Shown here one piece after another: positions 13,401-28,400 of a stretch of 64,000 nt of DNA (position 1 is its first letter; each line of letters opens with the position of its first letter). The notes beneath the pieces were generated by a model. The model saw only the letters and a list, made by a program, of their open reading frames with translations, did no database searches and was not told the origin of the DNA. Where the stretch lies: contig NC_051092.1 of the NCBI RefSeq assembly GCF_901709675.1, positions 1,678,491 through 1,742,490 on the forward strand, in the 5' to 3' direction. The position numbers were made by a program, and so were the translations under genes. The DNA is from Syngnathus acus. Its lineage: Eukaryota; Chordata; Actinopteri; Syngnathiformes; Syngnathidae.

Positions 13401-16400
13401 CAACTCGTGGAGGCCGGGAAGCTGGTGGACCGCTCCGTGGACACGTGCGTGAAAGCTTGCCGCGCGGCCAGCGACAACGGCGAGCTCTTGAAGCAGGTGG
13501 GCGCGGCGGCCGGCGTGGTCAGCCAGGCTCTCGGCGACCTCCTGCAGCACGTCCGCCACTACGCCAGCTGCGGCGAGCCCATCGGACGCTACGACCAAGC
13601 CACTGACACCATCATGAATGTCACCGAGAATATTTTCACTTCCATGGGTGATGCTGGTACGTATGCAAACGCGGTCATGGGGTTCATTTGTATAAATTAG
13701 GATTAAGGCCAAACTGGAACAGATGTTGCGGAGTCGACACATAATTATGTCCGAGCCACTGATTTTCTGGGGTTCAGTAAAAAATTTTGCATTTAAAAAA
13801 AAAAAAAACGTGCTCGGAATAAAGGCAGACTTTTAACCTTGAAGAACAAAGCTTTTTTTTCTTTTCCAAAAAGACCTTTTCAACAACAAATCAACAGTGA
13901 TTCATAGCCAGCAAGCAATCTATATCCTCCAAGGCTGTACATGTAGGTTATAAATCATCTTAGTGTCTCGTCTCTCCGAGGAGCGGGCCTGAGTGATTTC
14001 CGACTGCAAGTGGGTGTTTGGGAAACGTAGCTTTTTATAGCGTGTGTGTGTGTGGGGGGGGGGGGAGATGCTGCATGCACTCTTTGGCCACGACATCAGT
14101 TTCACGTGCAGTTTAATGGCATCATCATAAAACTGAACTCTTGGCGCAGTCTTTATGGAACAGAAACTGACACCATTTAAAATATCCTACAGTGACTTGG
14201 CACAAGTACGACTTTTTTTTTTTTTGCTAATAGGCGAGATGGTGCGTCAGGCCCGGGTTCTAGCGCAAGCCACCTCCGACTTGGTCAACGCCATGCGATC
14301 CGACGCGGAGGCAGAAGTGGATGTCGACAACTCCAAGAAGCTATTAGCCGCCGCTAAACTGCTAGCTGATGCCACAGCGAGAATGGTGGAGGCGGCTAAG
14401 GTCCAATTTTTTTTTTTTTTTTTTACCCCCTTACAAAAATATTGATTAACGATTAGATTTTCATCACATTTACATTTTTCTCATTTGGAAATGGCCACCT
14501 AATTAAAGCACAGTTGCTATTCTTCTTCTTTCTCTTTAATGATGTAATGCCCTGGAACGCCATATTGAATGCGGTGTTAAATATGAGCTAAATCAAGTTA
14601 CCGTATCGCCTTCATTAATTTACTGCGCACATTTTTGGCATAGCTGTACACACTCATAATTTCACATCCCATTGAAAAGCGTGCCCGAGCCACAGCTCTT
14701 AATAAGCTTCCAACCCCGGGATATTATCGGATTCAGACACCCCAGCAGGTGAAATGCTGCTTGTGGGTCAATTTTAATCATTACCACCGCTGTTATCAAA
14801 AATCAACCTAATGTTTTAGCATCTATTGCTAAGCTAAGCTTGTGTATTTGCACCCTCAGGGGGCGGCGGCTTATCCGGAGAATGAAGACCAGCAGCAGAG
14901 GCTCAGAGAGGCAGCGGAGGGTTTGCGTGTCGCCACTAATGCCGCCGCTCAAAATGCAATCAAGAAAAAGCTCGTCAGCAGGCTGGAGGTGAGGCAAACA
15001 CACAATCTCATATTTCCCAACATCAAATTTACACCTCAGATGATATTTTATGACTTCTCATTAGTGGTCTGAATGATATAAACCTGAGTTTACACATTAA
15101 GACATGACAACAATAGCGCTAACGGTCACCGGTCGTTGTGAGTCAGACACATATGTTTGTCACATGTTATGTGCGTGCAAATGTTATGGAGTAAGTCAAT
15201 TAAGCCTGCTTGCCTTAAAATCACCTCAGTCATATTCTTGTCATCGCTTAAAAGGTGTTGACAACTAATTAAGGTGAACTAAGGAGTCGATATGGTAGAT
15301 TTAGTCGAAAGAAACTGCCGCATAAAAGCTCTGCTCATTATCTCGCGAAGAAAAAAAAAAAAACACTTGACGGAGAAAAGAATCTGACAGCCATAAACAT
15401 TTCAGTTCCATTTGCTGGTCTTTCTGCTCTCGTGAGTATTCCGCTAGATTTCAGATGGAAATCTAACCACCGGTATTTGGAGAAAAGAGATCTCGGTCAT
15501 GTCCGGGAGATTTCCGACTAAATTCTTGTGAGAATACGTTGCTTAGTTAGATAGCTCTGGCTTACATAGCAGCACGGAGCGAAACCCCTTTTTTACCGTG
15601 CAGATTTTTTTTTTCTGTTAACATTCATTCTCTGTTAAGCCAAGTAATCTTTGTGTCACTTGTGCAGATCGCTGCTAAGCAGGCGGCGGCTGCTGCTACT
15701 CAAACAATTGCAGCTGCGCAAAATGCCGCCGCTTCCAACAAAAATACTGTCTCGCACCAACAGCTTGTACACAGCTGCAAGGTATGATTATCACACACAC
15801 CCCATTTTGTTTTTTGGTATGTTAAAATCCCTGTACTCTTTTTTTTATAAAATGTAGGCCGTAGCAGATAGCATTCCTCACTTGGTCCAAGGTATGAGAA
15901 GCAGCCAAGCCCAACCCGAAGAACTCGGAGCCCAGCTTGCCCTCATCATGGCCAGCCAGAGTTTCTTACAGGTCCGACATTTCTGCCCTTACTGCAGTCA
16001 AAAAAAAATAACCTTCAAATAGTGTGTGATTGATATCTTGCTCTCCTTCAGCCCGGAAGTAAAATGGTGGTGTCTGTCAAGTCGGCCGTTCCGACGGTGG
16101 CCGACCAAGCTGCGGCTATGCAACTGGGTCAGTGTGCTAAGAACCTGGCAACCTGCTTGGCGGAGCTCCGAACAGCCACCCAGAAGGTATCCATCCCTGA
16201 TACTTGTTTCAAAAAAAAAAAAAAAAAAATCAAACCGCCTAACATCGGCGATTTATTTCAAGGCCCACGAAGCCTGCGGTCCGCTGGAGATCGACTCGGC
16301 CCTCAAAACGGTTCAAACGCTCAAATGTGAGCTGCAGGATGCAAAGATGTCCGTTATTGACGGCCAACTCAAACCTCTCCCCGGGGAATCGGTGAGCCCG

Positions 16401-19400
16401 TCGTCTGCCCGCTGAAGACGAATGCGGTTCCGGTTTAATTGGGATTATTCCCGTACGCTGTTCACACAGTTGGAGAAGTGTGCTCAGGATTTGGGAAGCA
16501 CGTCGAAGGCTGTGGGCTCCTCCATGGCGCAACTGCTGACTTGCGCCGCTCAAGGCAATGAACATTACACAGGTAAGAGAGCTGCTTCATTTGGCAAATG
16601 TCAACGATTGCTTCCACATTATTTAGTGGAACAATTCCTGACTTTGCTTTTTGTCTCTAAACTATAATACCACTTCAGCTTTTTTTACTAGAGCGGAATT
16701 ATGTGAAGACTGCTTTGCCCTTTTTTTTTTTTTTCCCAGGCCCAAAGGGGTTCTCAGAGGAGGCATGAGGTCTCGGAGAATGTCGTTCCTATAACAATGA
16801 ACGCTCACAGGCAGCTCATCATGCCGTGGCCTAGAGGGCTGCTGGCTAGTCATTAATCTTATTTTCACCAGATTTAACTTGCAATCAGCAAATGGCTCCT
16901 CTTGGCTGCTTCAAGTAAATTGGTGCTGTTTTTTTGCTATTCTTTTAATATGTATAATATTTTTAAAAGTGTTGATAACACCTGATTTATTTGGACAAAA
17001 ATGGTGTTTTATAATGTTTTTTTTTTTTGGGTGGCCTTGATAACACCCTGATATGCAGACTATTTTTGATAAAAAATAAAATAAAAAAAAAGTAAATGAA
17101 TGTGATTTGTTGTCATGACACAGATTTTTTTAAATATTCAAATATGCCTGATCTCTACGAATGAAATATTCCAGTTTGAGAGTAAAAAGCAAACAAAGAT
17201 CATTCTGAGTCGTACTCCAAATTGAGTCGACGGGCTGATCCAGCTTCGGTGAAGACAACTCATAATGTGGATAAATGATGTGCATGCCCTCCACATGCCT
17301 GCACGGATGACTAACGGTCTCCTGGGGGGAGCCTGTATTTTATTTTTATCTATTAGCCACGGTGCCAGCCGCGCCGGGTGTGTCTCTTTTCCTCGCAGGT
17401 GTCACCATAGCACAATATTGAAATTTCCTGCTTGCCTCAATTCCCTCGCGCGTGTGTTTTGTTTACAGGTGTGGCTGCCAGAGAAACAGCGCAGGCTTTG
17501 AGGACATTGGCACAAGCAGCCAGAGGTGTCGCAGCCAGCACTAAAGAGCCACAGGCCGCCGCTGCAATGTTGGACTCCGCCCAATGTGTCATGGAGGGAT
17601 CGTCTATGCTGATTCACGAGGCCCACCAGGCCCTGGTGCATCCCGGAGATGCTGAAAGTCAGCAGCGACTTGCACAGGTAGCATCATCGTGTGTTTGTCG
17701 CAATCTTCGACAATTGAAGCTGCTTTGCGTTTCTCTCCCGGGAGTACCGGAGTAAAAACATTTCCTTGCGGGGAATGAACATATCGTCTGGCACGTGTCT
17801 GCGACAGCGCCATAAATTAACGGCACAGATGACTTTGCACTGTGATCCTGATTTGCATTTGAGATGCTTCACAGGCCTTGCATTATGGATGCGGCGCATT
17901 GTTGGAATGACTTTCGTTGCTCGTTTCAGGTGGCCAAAGCTGTTTCGCACTCGCTGAATAATTGCGTGAATTGCCTTCCGGGCCAGAAGGATGTTGACAT
18001 GGCGTTGAGGAGCATCGGAGAAGCCAGCAAGAAGCTGCTGGTGGATATTGTGAGTCCATTTTTCATTTCTTTACATTTATTGACTTAGTTGATCCAATCA
18101 CGTGTCAACGTGTCTTTGAAGCTTCCTCCTTGTAGTAAGACCTTCCAGGAAGCTCAGACTGATCTGAACCACACAGCGGCTGAGCTCAACCACTCGGCTG
18201 GCGAGGTCGTTCACTCCTCTCGTGGAACCAGCAACCAGTTGGCCGCCGCCTCCGGAAAGTTCAGCCAAGACTTTGATGAATTCCTGGATGCCGGTGTCGA
18301 GATGGCAGGGCACACCCAAGTAGGTTGTACAGTCTTGTGAGGATTCCAAAAACCGCCATCTCGAGTTGTCGGGGTTTTTTTGGGTCACTTTATTACCTAC
18401 TGTTCAATTTGTTTTATGATTAAATAAATCCAATTCACTTAGGCACATTGCTTTGCCCAAGAGCCAGCTGTAATGAGATCTTGTGATGTTCATGTTCTGG
18501 TTATTTTCTTCATTAGTGTGGGAATATCTTCAGGGATCGGAACCAATGTAGCATGATACGCAAACCTTCGTAAGCCTCGGATAGAAAACAGGTGGTGGTG
18601 GGCGGGGCAAAATACATCATCTGCAAAATTCATTGTTAGTCGCTATGTACCACGTCGAGAATTTGTATTCGGGTTTAGAAGCCACATGTTTGTTTTCTTT
18701 TCAGAGCAGGGACGATCAGATCCAAGTTATTGGTAATCTGAAGAACATCTCAATGGCATCCAGTAAGCTTCTGCTGGCTGCCAAGTCGCTTTCTGTAGAC
18801 CCGAGCGCAGCCAACGCCAAGAATCTTCTTGCAGTCGCAGCACGGTGAGCTACAACGTGTTTCGTTTAATTTAATTTAATCCAATATAATGGGGAGGTCA
18901 ATTCTACTCCGCTGCAAATAATAAAAAATAAAAAAAATGGGCTGAATGAACAGGGTCAATCTTTTTTTTGGTACAACCCGTGAATATTGTATTTGATGAT
19001 GTTCTACAGGTGTATCCTCCATTCTAACATTCCCAAATGCAATTTAAACTTGGATCAGGATTTTTTATTTTTTTTTATTTTAAATAAATATGGCCTTGTC
19101 CATTCAGCGTTGCTTCAGGGAGTCGTCTTCCTCCTTGTGGAGAGGAGCCAGGCAGCCGCTCCCGACGGGCTTTGGGCTTGACTGACTTTTCTCTGTCTAA
19201 TTAGGAAGATGGAAGCCTTGGCTGGAAGCTGTCTGAGCTCAGCAAGGCTGAACCACAAACTCCAGACAATTTGCTCACTCCTCCTGCACATGCCCGTGCG
19301 TTATTGTGCAATGTTGTTAGGCTACGGCGGGCGGGGAATAGCACAGATAGGGCAGCTGAAGTGACTCCAATGAAAAGGTTGTGTGTGTGTGTGTGTTTCA

Positions 19401-22400
19401 GTGCGGTGACCGAGAGTATCAACCAGCTGATCACGCTCTGCACACAGCAGGCGGCAGGACAAAGAGAGTGCGACAATGCCTTGAGGGAGTTGGAGGTAGC
19501 CGTCCTTCCATACCATCACACCGTATGCCGAGTTCGAATCAATCGCTTGTATGACTTCCAAGCGGATACATCGATAGAATCGTTTATTGTGGACGGATAT
19601 TTAAGTGAGCAGTAAACTAAATTGGATTACCCAAGTGGAATGATAATAAAATTACACATTAAAAAGTGTTGAATACCAAAGTCTTTTATGGCAATAAGAT
19701 CATTTTACAATGTTTTTTTTTTTTTAATTCAGAACCTAAGGGCTCATAGTTTCTGTTGTAACTATTTGTAGGCTGTCAGAGGACTGCTGGATAATCCCAG
19801 TGAGCCCATCAACGAATTGTCCTACTTTGACTGCATTGAGAGCGTCATGGAAAATTCAAAGGTAGATTTAAAGGATAGTTTTGTTGTTTACTGTTTGAAT
19901 AAGACCAATGACGACCAAATATTTTCAAACTTAGGTTCTCGGGGAGTCGATGGCAGGCATTTCCCAGCATTGTAAGACGTGTGACGTGGTGGCTTTTGGG
20001 GAGTGTGTCGGCGTGGCGTCCAAGGCCCTCTGTGGGCTGACGGAGGCTGCGGGACAGGTGAGATTTCTTTTAATAACCAAATTGGAAAAACTTAATGCAA
20101 ATGAAATAGTCTCACAGACTGATATTTTGCTCTACACTGCAAAAATTCCGCTGGAAAAAAAACATGTTACTGAGAAAAATATTTAAAATAAGTAAACTTA
20201 TCTGCCAACTGAACAAGAAAGTTTTACTTGACAAGATTTTTAAAAATAAGAAAATAATACTCGGCCCATACTTATATCAGTCTTGAAATTAGTAGTAGTA
20301 ATAGTATTTTTAAACTTAAAACAAGTAATATAATTAAAATCTTTAAAAAAAAAAAAGCCTCTTAGTACTTAGCTTTTAATACTCAAAGACAAGACTCTAA
20401 GATCAAATAAGATAATCAAGTAATAAGTAAATTGAAACAAGCATAATGATTTTGCCAGACAAATTTGATTTACTTATTTATATCATTAATAACATTATCA
20501 TTTTTATTTTATTTCAAATGTATTTTAAGTCAAAACAACTCAAGACAGCAAAATAAGCAAATTTAGGTTGAATTTAAGAAATGACATCTTACTTTTCCGG
20601 TGTATCTACAGTACGTATGTACGTCTTTGTGTTCCAGGCCTCTTATCTTGTGGGTGTGTCTGATCCCAATAGTCAGTCAGGCTATGAGGGTCTGGTAGAC
20701 CCCATCCAGTTTGCACGAGCCCACCAAGCCATACAGATGGCTTGTCAGAGCTTAGTGGACCCAACTAGTAGTCCCTCACAGGTAGGAGGACACTTCATAT
20801 GGCCGATGAGGACAAAGGTTGGACCAGCCCTGATTTGGTGTCCTTTTGTCTCTTAGGTTTTGTCAGCGGCAACGATAGTAGCTAAGCACACGTCGGCTTT
20901 GTGCAACGCCTGCCGCCTGGCTTCCTCAAAGACCTCCAATCCCGTTGCTCGGAGACAGTTTGTGCAGTCGGCCAAAGAGGTGGCCAACACCACCGCCAAC
21001 CTGGTCAAGACCATCAAGGTCAACTCCCCAACTGATCAAAACGTTGAGTGTAAATTTTGCTACCAAATTCTTTTCATCACGTCAGGTGTTCAAGTCCATC
21101 CATACAAGTTACCTGTGAAAAACCTTTTAGGCTTCGGATGGAGATTTTTCCGAAGACAACAGAAAGAAATGTCGAGTGGCTGCCACTCCGCTCCTCGAGG
21201 CTGTGGAAAACTTATCCACCTTTGCCAACAATCCCGATTTTGCCAGCATCCCAGCTCAAATCAGCAACGAGGTAAGCATTCATTGAAAGGCTCATTTCTC
21301 TTCTCCTACAGCACACACACTCGAAATCGGAGTGTTTGAAAAATGCTTCTATTTTCAGAAAGGTTCTCCTACTAAATGACATGCCACAACTGGTCGCTTA
21401 AAATAACACTAGGGGGGAAAAAAACGGAAACAATACGAAAAAAGTTTGCGCTCGGAATTGATGTTGATTTTCCTCTTTACATGTAATGCGACAAAACGGA
21501 TCACCAAAATGCATTTTTATGTTTTCAATCAGAGCGGAAAAGTCCTCGTCGAAAAGCTTTATGGCTGTAATCTGTTAGAGGGCAGCGTTTAACGGCACTG
21601 GCGCCCTTTACCGCTGCTCTAATCTTCATCTTGTTAATCTAATTGTCGAGGGAGGCTTTGCCTCGGATCATAAAGACTGAAGGTGTTTCTTCCTGCGTCT
21701 CTGTAAAACTGTCTTTCTAATCTCATCCACGAGTTTGATTGCTCAGTTGATCTTTCCGGATTCTCACAGTCGGTCAGAGCTGCTACTTCACCTTGTTCCG
21801 ACATTGTTTTTTTTTCCCCGCAGGGTTCGGTCGCCCAGGAGCCGATCGTTCGTTCGGCCCGTTCCATGCTTGACAGCTCCACTTACCTCTTAGAAACGGC
21901 ACGCTCGTTGGTCCTCAACCCAAAAGATCCCCCGACTTGGTCCATACTAGCGGGTCACTCCAGAACAGTCTCTGACTCCATCAAGAGCCTCATCACGGCC
22001 ATCAGGTTGGTTGGAACTCATTTTCTTTTGTCACCTACCAAAAAACAAAAACTGGGTGGGGAATTTTATTTCGAATTTAACTCAACCGGTTTTGATTGAC
22101 TATGACCAGTTAGCTTATTCGAGCAGACGGCTGGGCTCCTCTGTTGCTAGGCAACCTTAGCAATGACAGGACTCCCAAAAAGCTCTCTTCAGTTTGTGGT
22201 CTTCACACATCACTTATCTCATGCTTTAAACAAACTGCTTTTGAATTCTATTATATGACACATTTATTATTATTTGCACTGAAATGGAACAAGAGTGCCT
22301 GTATTTTTTGTCCTCCCCCGGCTAGGGACAAGGCACCAGGACAAAAAGAGTGTGATTACTCCATAGATAGCATCAATAAATGTATCCGGGACATTGAGCA

Positions 22401-25400
22401 AGCCTCCCTGGCGGCAGTGGGACAGACCCTACCCTGCAGAGATGATATCTCCAGCGAGGTAAGCTACCCATCAGCTCAATCTTGTCTGAAAGAAGGAGCT
22501 TAATGGGATCTGTAGTCTTTCTCTTGGAATTGATACCATCATTCGCTCTGCCTTTACAACTCACAAGGCACTGCAGGAACAGCTGACTTCATCCGTGCAG
22601 GAGATTGGGCACCTGATTGATCCCATCTCCACCGCCGCCCGGGGTGAAGCTGCCCAGCTGGGACACAAGGTGTACATCTGACAATATATCCTTTTTATCC
22701 CTTATGGATTTGGATAAATCGCCCTCCATCTTGTTCAACCATCCGTTCCCGGATGACTCTCCTAACCTTATTTCACCTAGGTGACTCAGCTGGCAAGCTA
22801 CTTTGATCCACTTATTGTGGCGTCGGTCGGACTGGCCTCCAAGCTGCACGACCATCAGCAGCAGATGACCATTCTGGATCAGACCAAGACCTTGTCAGAG
22901 TCTGCCTTGCAGATGCTTTACGCCGCCAAGGAAGGCGGCGGTAACCCGAAGGTAACGAGCGGAGTGGACGACAGCGTTGCTCTTCATACACCAATGTCCT
23001 TTTTTGTCTTATGCGCAGCTGTAAGTCACTCGGCTCGCTTGTTACAAAGTTTTATTGCTACCTGTCAAGGTATAGCTGCTCTTCCTCCTTGCTCTTAAAG
23101 ATGCCAACAGAATACACTTACAGTAATTGGACAAGTCTGTCTTTAGTGGGAACGAGATTGAAGTTCAAGTAAAAGCTCAATGTGTCACTCATCTGAATCA
23201 TTAGCGGTGTAGACTACATTTGTAAGGAAAGCGGGAAATATTGGTGACTCGATACTACAGTGGATTATTTTTCAATATTTCTTAATACAGGACTGTCTCA
23301 GAAAATTTGAATATTGCGATAAAGTTTTTTATTTTCTGTGATGCAATCAAAAAAACAAAAATGTCATACATTCTGGATTCATTACAAATTAGCTGAAATA
23401 TTGCAAGCCTTTTATTCATTTGATTTTTGTTTTTTTAATTGCATTACAGAAAATAAAGAGCTTTATCACAATATTCTAATTTTCTGAGACAGTCCTGTAT
23501 TTTGGATTTATTTTAGCATTTTTTACCAGTTCATTGTGGAAAGCATATATTAAATGTTTATATATATATATATGATGACTCAAGAGGCCATTCAGAGCGT
23601 GGCTCATAATATTAGTTTTTTAATCATCAACATCATCCCCAGGCGTCCCACACTCATGATGCAATCTCCGAAGCAGCCCAGCTGATGAAAGAGGCCGTGG
23701 ACGACATCATGGTGACTTTGAACGAGGCGGCCAGCGAGGGGGGCATGGTCGGGGGAATGGTGGAGTCCATCGCCGAGGCAATGGGCAGGGTGAGATGTGG
23801 ATTTTGCCTCCACTCCTTCTTGACCTCATTTGTCCAAGTCATTTCGCGGTGGGTGTACTTGAAAAGTGTCCTTGTGTGTGACTCATTATTCCTACGGATG
23901 AAGCATTTCAAATCCTCAGGCAAATCATGATATTAGCACTTACTCATGCCTGCTGGGAAACATGCCACTCATCTCATTTTAAGGTTAACAATTCAGAATA
24001 CACACTCACCACACGCTGTATTAGCAATAATTGCCCAATTTAAAGCACATAAATATGAGTTTTAGCCGTCTCTGCTGGAGAGGTATTAATTTAACGGTAT
24101 CTATATATATGCGCGCTGTTTCAAAACTGGTAGCAGTACTAAGCTAGCATTGCTAAACTAGCATTAGCACTTTAAATTCACTAACATAAATTACAGCTGC
24201 TATATTGGTAGCTTGATTTCTTTGTATTGAGGTGTTACTGTTAGACAAAAGTGATCAGTTTGAACCTTTGTTTTTGGAACATACAATCAATTAAAAATGA
24301 TTAAGAGGTTATAAACATACTTGTTGAGCAGAAACGTTGCTAATTTGATTTTGAAGCCATTATCTGCCTGAAGTCCTTTCATTCTGCTTCAGTTTACTAG
24401 TTTTGTTAGAAAACAAACTATAGCCATTTTTCTTTTTATTATTTTCCAAGGGTGACTATTCCAAAGTAGTTTCAGCAAAGTTCATGAAACCCAAGCTAAC
24501 GGATAACTGTGAGGATGTGGAGATGAGTGTGCCCGCAAATGCATGGCAGACGATTGGTATCTTGCAAGCCATGCCTTCTGTCTGTGAAAGATAAAAAATG
24601 TCTTTATGAAACTGTAGCTGGATGAAGGAACACCTCCAGAACCCGAGGGTTCCTTTGTGGACTACCAGACAACAATGGTGAAGTTCTCCAAGGCCATTGC
24701 CATCACAGCACAGGAGATGGTGAGTGCCTTTCCCCATTCTGAGGATTGTCTTGCCTCACGGACATTTTTACGCTAACGAGGTCCCCACTCCCTCTCGCTT
24801 TAGATGACCAAATCGGTGACCTGCCCCGAAGAGCTCGGCGGCCTTGCCTCTCAGGCGACCGTGGACTATGGGCAGCTTGCTCACCAAGGACGCCTCGCTG
24901 CAGCCACAGCAGAGCACGAAGAGGTTACAAGCCATGTTCAGTCTCTTGAAAAGAACAACACAAGGCGCCGTTTCCTCTAAAATATCACTTTCGAATCTCT
25001 CCCGTCTGGACCGCAAATGCTTTGAGATCAAAGTCAACCCTCCCACATCTGTCACTCTGAGCAAACACAGTCATTTTTCAAAAGTTTCCTCCGTTTACAG
25101 CAAAGCAATGTGTAGAAACATCGCACTAATAAGCTCACAGCTCTTATCAGCGTACGATGCACGCGGCAGCCGCGAAAAACCTCTGGTTGCCATAGCGACA
25201 CGTTGCCTCGACAAGTCTAAAAAGCCTATAGTGATGCTTATAAAAGAGCACCCACCCACCCACCGATGGATCTCAGCCTGCAAATTAAATGCTACTGCCA
25301 GCTTTCTGCAGAGAGTCTTTTACTTGCGTTTCCATCTGCTGGGTTAAAAGAAAAGTTGAGCACATGATTGTAAAGGGAGACTGCTTTCGCTTTCAGGTGG

Positions 25401-28400
25401 CTTTCCAGATCAAAACACGCGTGCAAGAGCTGGGCCACGGCTGCATCTACCTGGTACAGAAAGCCGGAGCCTTGCAACTCAGCCCCACAGACAGCTTCTC
25501 CAAAAGGGAGCTCATCGAGTGTGCACGTGCAGTCACCGAAAAGGTACCACGCTTTTTTTTTTTGTAGAAGGTCCTCTTTCGGCTGATGTTCCGCTTCTCT
25601 GATTTTAATGAAACTGATAGTTTACTTTGTTATTGCTGTACTATCCGATGCTTCGCGTAAAACTGGCTGCTCTTTTACATCGCCGGACGAGGAAGTAATA
25701 AAGTTGGACTTAAACTTGTAAAGGTTTAGTAGAATATAAAATGGGATATGTTATTTTGGGTGATAATAAAGGCCTCCGCCGCGTAGGTAATGCAGATCAT
25801 GAAAGTGAAGCCATCCTGCACCGCTCTGCGCAGTATCGTCATTTTAAAGTGTCCCCGCTATGACCCTGGCAACAACCAGCTCCGGCAATCACACATTCCT
25901 AATTCTATTCCACTCGAAGACTGTGATTTCATTCAACGCACAACTTGATTAATTTCGCACTTGCTCATGTGAATCTCGTGCCTCGTTCAAGGGCTCCTCT
26001 CTGGGAGCTCGGTTGTTTACGAGAGATGGAGCTACGCTAGTTCCCCAGTCTGCCTCATCAACTTGTTTTTGATTGTTGTGGACTCCAATTTTAAGGCGGG
26101 AGTATTTCTTCGCACGTCTCCTGCCGTCTATCTATCTGGAAGACTTATTTGAAGCGTTCGATAAAATGTGTTCTCAGATTGCTTTCCGTGTTGCAGGTGT
26201 CGTTGGTGCTATCGGCGCTGCAGGCGGGCAACAAAGGCACCCAGGCGTGTATCACGGCAGCAAGCGCCGTTTCTGGTATCATGGCTGACCTGGACACCAC
26301 CATCATGTTCGCCTCGGCGGGAACGCTGGACCCTGAGAATGAGGAGTCCTTTGCTGACCACAGGTGTCCATCACCTTAGTCCATATTTCTTAAGTGGACT
26401 CAAAGAGATGACATCAAATGTTGTTTTCCCCTGTTTTATGAGTGACTCGCTCAGGAGAAGCAGAGTAAACAGCCAGCTCATGTTGCTGACCAAAACTCTC
26501 ACCTTCATTCCTTGCTGACGGTGATCTCTTCTCCCAGGGAAAACATTTTGAAGACGGCTAAGGCCCTCGTGGAGGACACCAAGCTGCTGGTGGCCGGAGC
26601 CGCATCCAGCCAGGAGAAGTTGGCTCAGGCCGCCCAGTCCTCCGCTAAAACCATCACCCAGCTCACAGAGGTGGTCAAACTGGGAGCGACCAGCATGGGC
26701 TCCGAGGACCCCGAGACACAGGTGACCAGCTTTGACAAACTCAGTATATCATGACTGGATGGGAGTGATAAACACCACACGAGGAAATCCACTCCCCGGG
26801 CTAGCGCCGATAAGCCCGAGCTCGCACCGTTGTGGCTTTATTGATCCCGGGCTTCATCTCCTCAGGTGGTTCTGATCAACGCAGTGCGCGACGTGGCCAA
26901 GGCTCTGGCCGAACTCATCGGCGCCACCAAGTGCGCCGCCGGCAAGGCTGCCGACGACCCGTCCATGTATCAGCTCAAAGGCGCCGCTAAGGTAAAAGTA
27001 GCCATATTGGTTGCGAGTATTGATCCATTTCAACCCAGGCGAGAAAATTCCTGGATTGATGTACAAGATTTGTTTTTCTCACAGCTGTCACACACACAAA
27101 CCTCGTTTTGTAACTTGAGCTGCTGCTTAGTGCTTTTCATCTAAAAGGAATGAGGGCCACCCAAGGTCTCGGTCCCACTGGCAGATCGGTTCTGCATATG
27201 GTGACCACCCCTGCCCCCACATTCATGGGACCCTCTCAAAGTCCTGCTGTGCATTTGCTCGCATTACTAACATTGTAAGGCTCCTGTTGCGTAATGCAGC
27301 AGGACGGAAGCCTCGTGCTAAATATATGAGAACATTTCAATTCCTTTCAAATTGGGTGTCATTGAATTATTTATATTAGAAATGCTCACCAAATTATGTT
27401 TTGCTTTCAGTGTCTTTATCAGCTGTGTAATTACCATCAAACAAGCTCATATAAATAAAAAATAGCAAATTTTGTGAACGCTTGTCTGTAACATCCTGTT
27501 TTATATTTAAGGAGAAAGAGCGCCACCTCCTGGTTTGTTTGCAAGCCTCATCCACTTGACTGGCTTTATTTGACAGGTCATGGTCACCAACGTGACGTCT
27601 CTTCTAAAAACGGTGAAGGCAGTGGAGGATGAAGCCACTCGCGGGACGAGGGCACTGGAGGCCACCATTGAATTCATCAAGCAGGAGCTGACAGTAAGAC
27701 GGCCTGACAGGCCCGATCCGTCCTTTTGTGCTAAAGAGGCTCAGCGATATTTAGGTCTATTATTCAGAAACAAACAACTCCACTGCTCTCTTTATCCGGC
27801 TCTATTTCTCACAGCAAATTTTAAAAATTCTTATCGTAGCGCCACCAGCTTCAGAGCAAGCTTGTCATATTCATGTCTCCATCTCAGATGTTCCTGTCCA
27901 AGGACGTCCCAGACAAGTCCACCACACCTGAGGAGTTCATCCGCATGACAAAGGGCATCACCATGGCGACGGCCAAAGCCGTGGCGGCGGGCAACTCTGC
28001 TCAGCAAGACGACGTGATCGCCACGGCCAACCTGAGCCGCAAAGCCATTTCGGACATGCTGACAGCCTGCAAGGTTCTAATCCAGATCTGTTGTACTGCT
28101 TTTCAGCAATTTTGATTTACTCCAGATTTAATCCAGATAAAATACACGTTTATCTTCTTATTAGGATATTTAAAAAAAATAATAAATAACTAAATGCAAG
28201 CTAATGCTAGTAAATAATGCGTCCACACTTCCTTCTTGGTATTGTCAACTGTGTGACAACCCCCCACTAGGAGGCATTTATTTTGGGCTCCTTGAAATTC
28301 CCAGAATCCTTTGTTTTCCTCTCTCCATCCAGAAAGCGGCACACCACCCAGAAGTGAGCCAAGACTTAAAAATCAAGGCCCTGCAATATGGCTCCGAATG

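Noticed and set aside
13097-13606. 169-codon frame overlapping tln2 exons 17-18
   Set aside because: Out-of-frame shadow of GC-rich talin exons; the true frame there matches talin-2 residue by residue.
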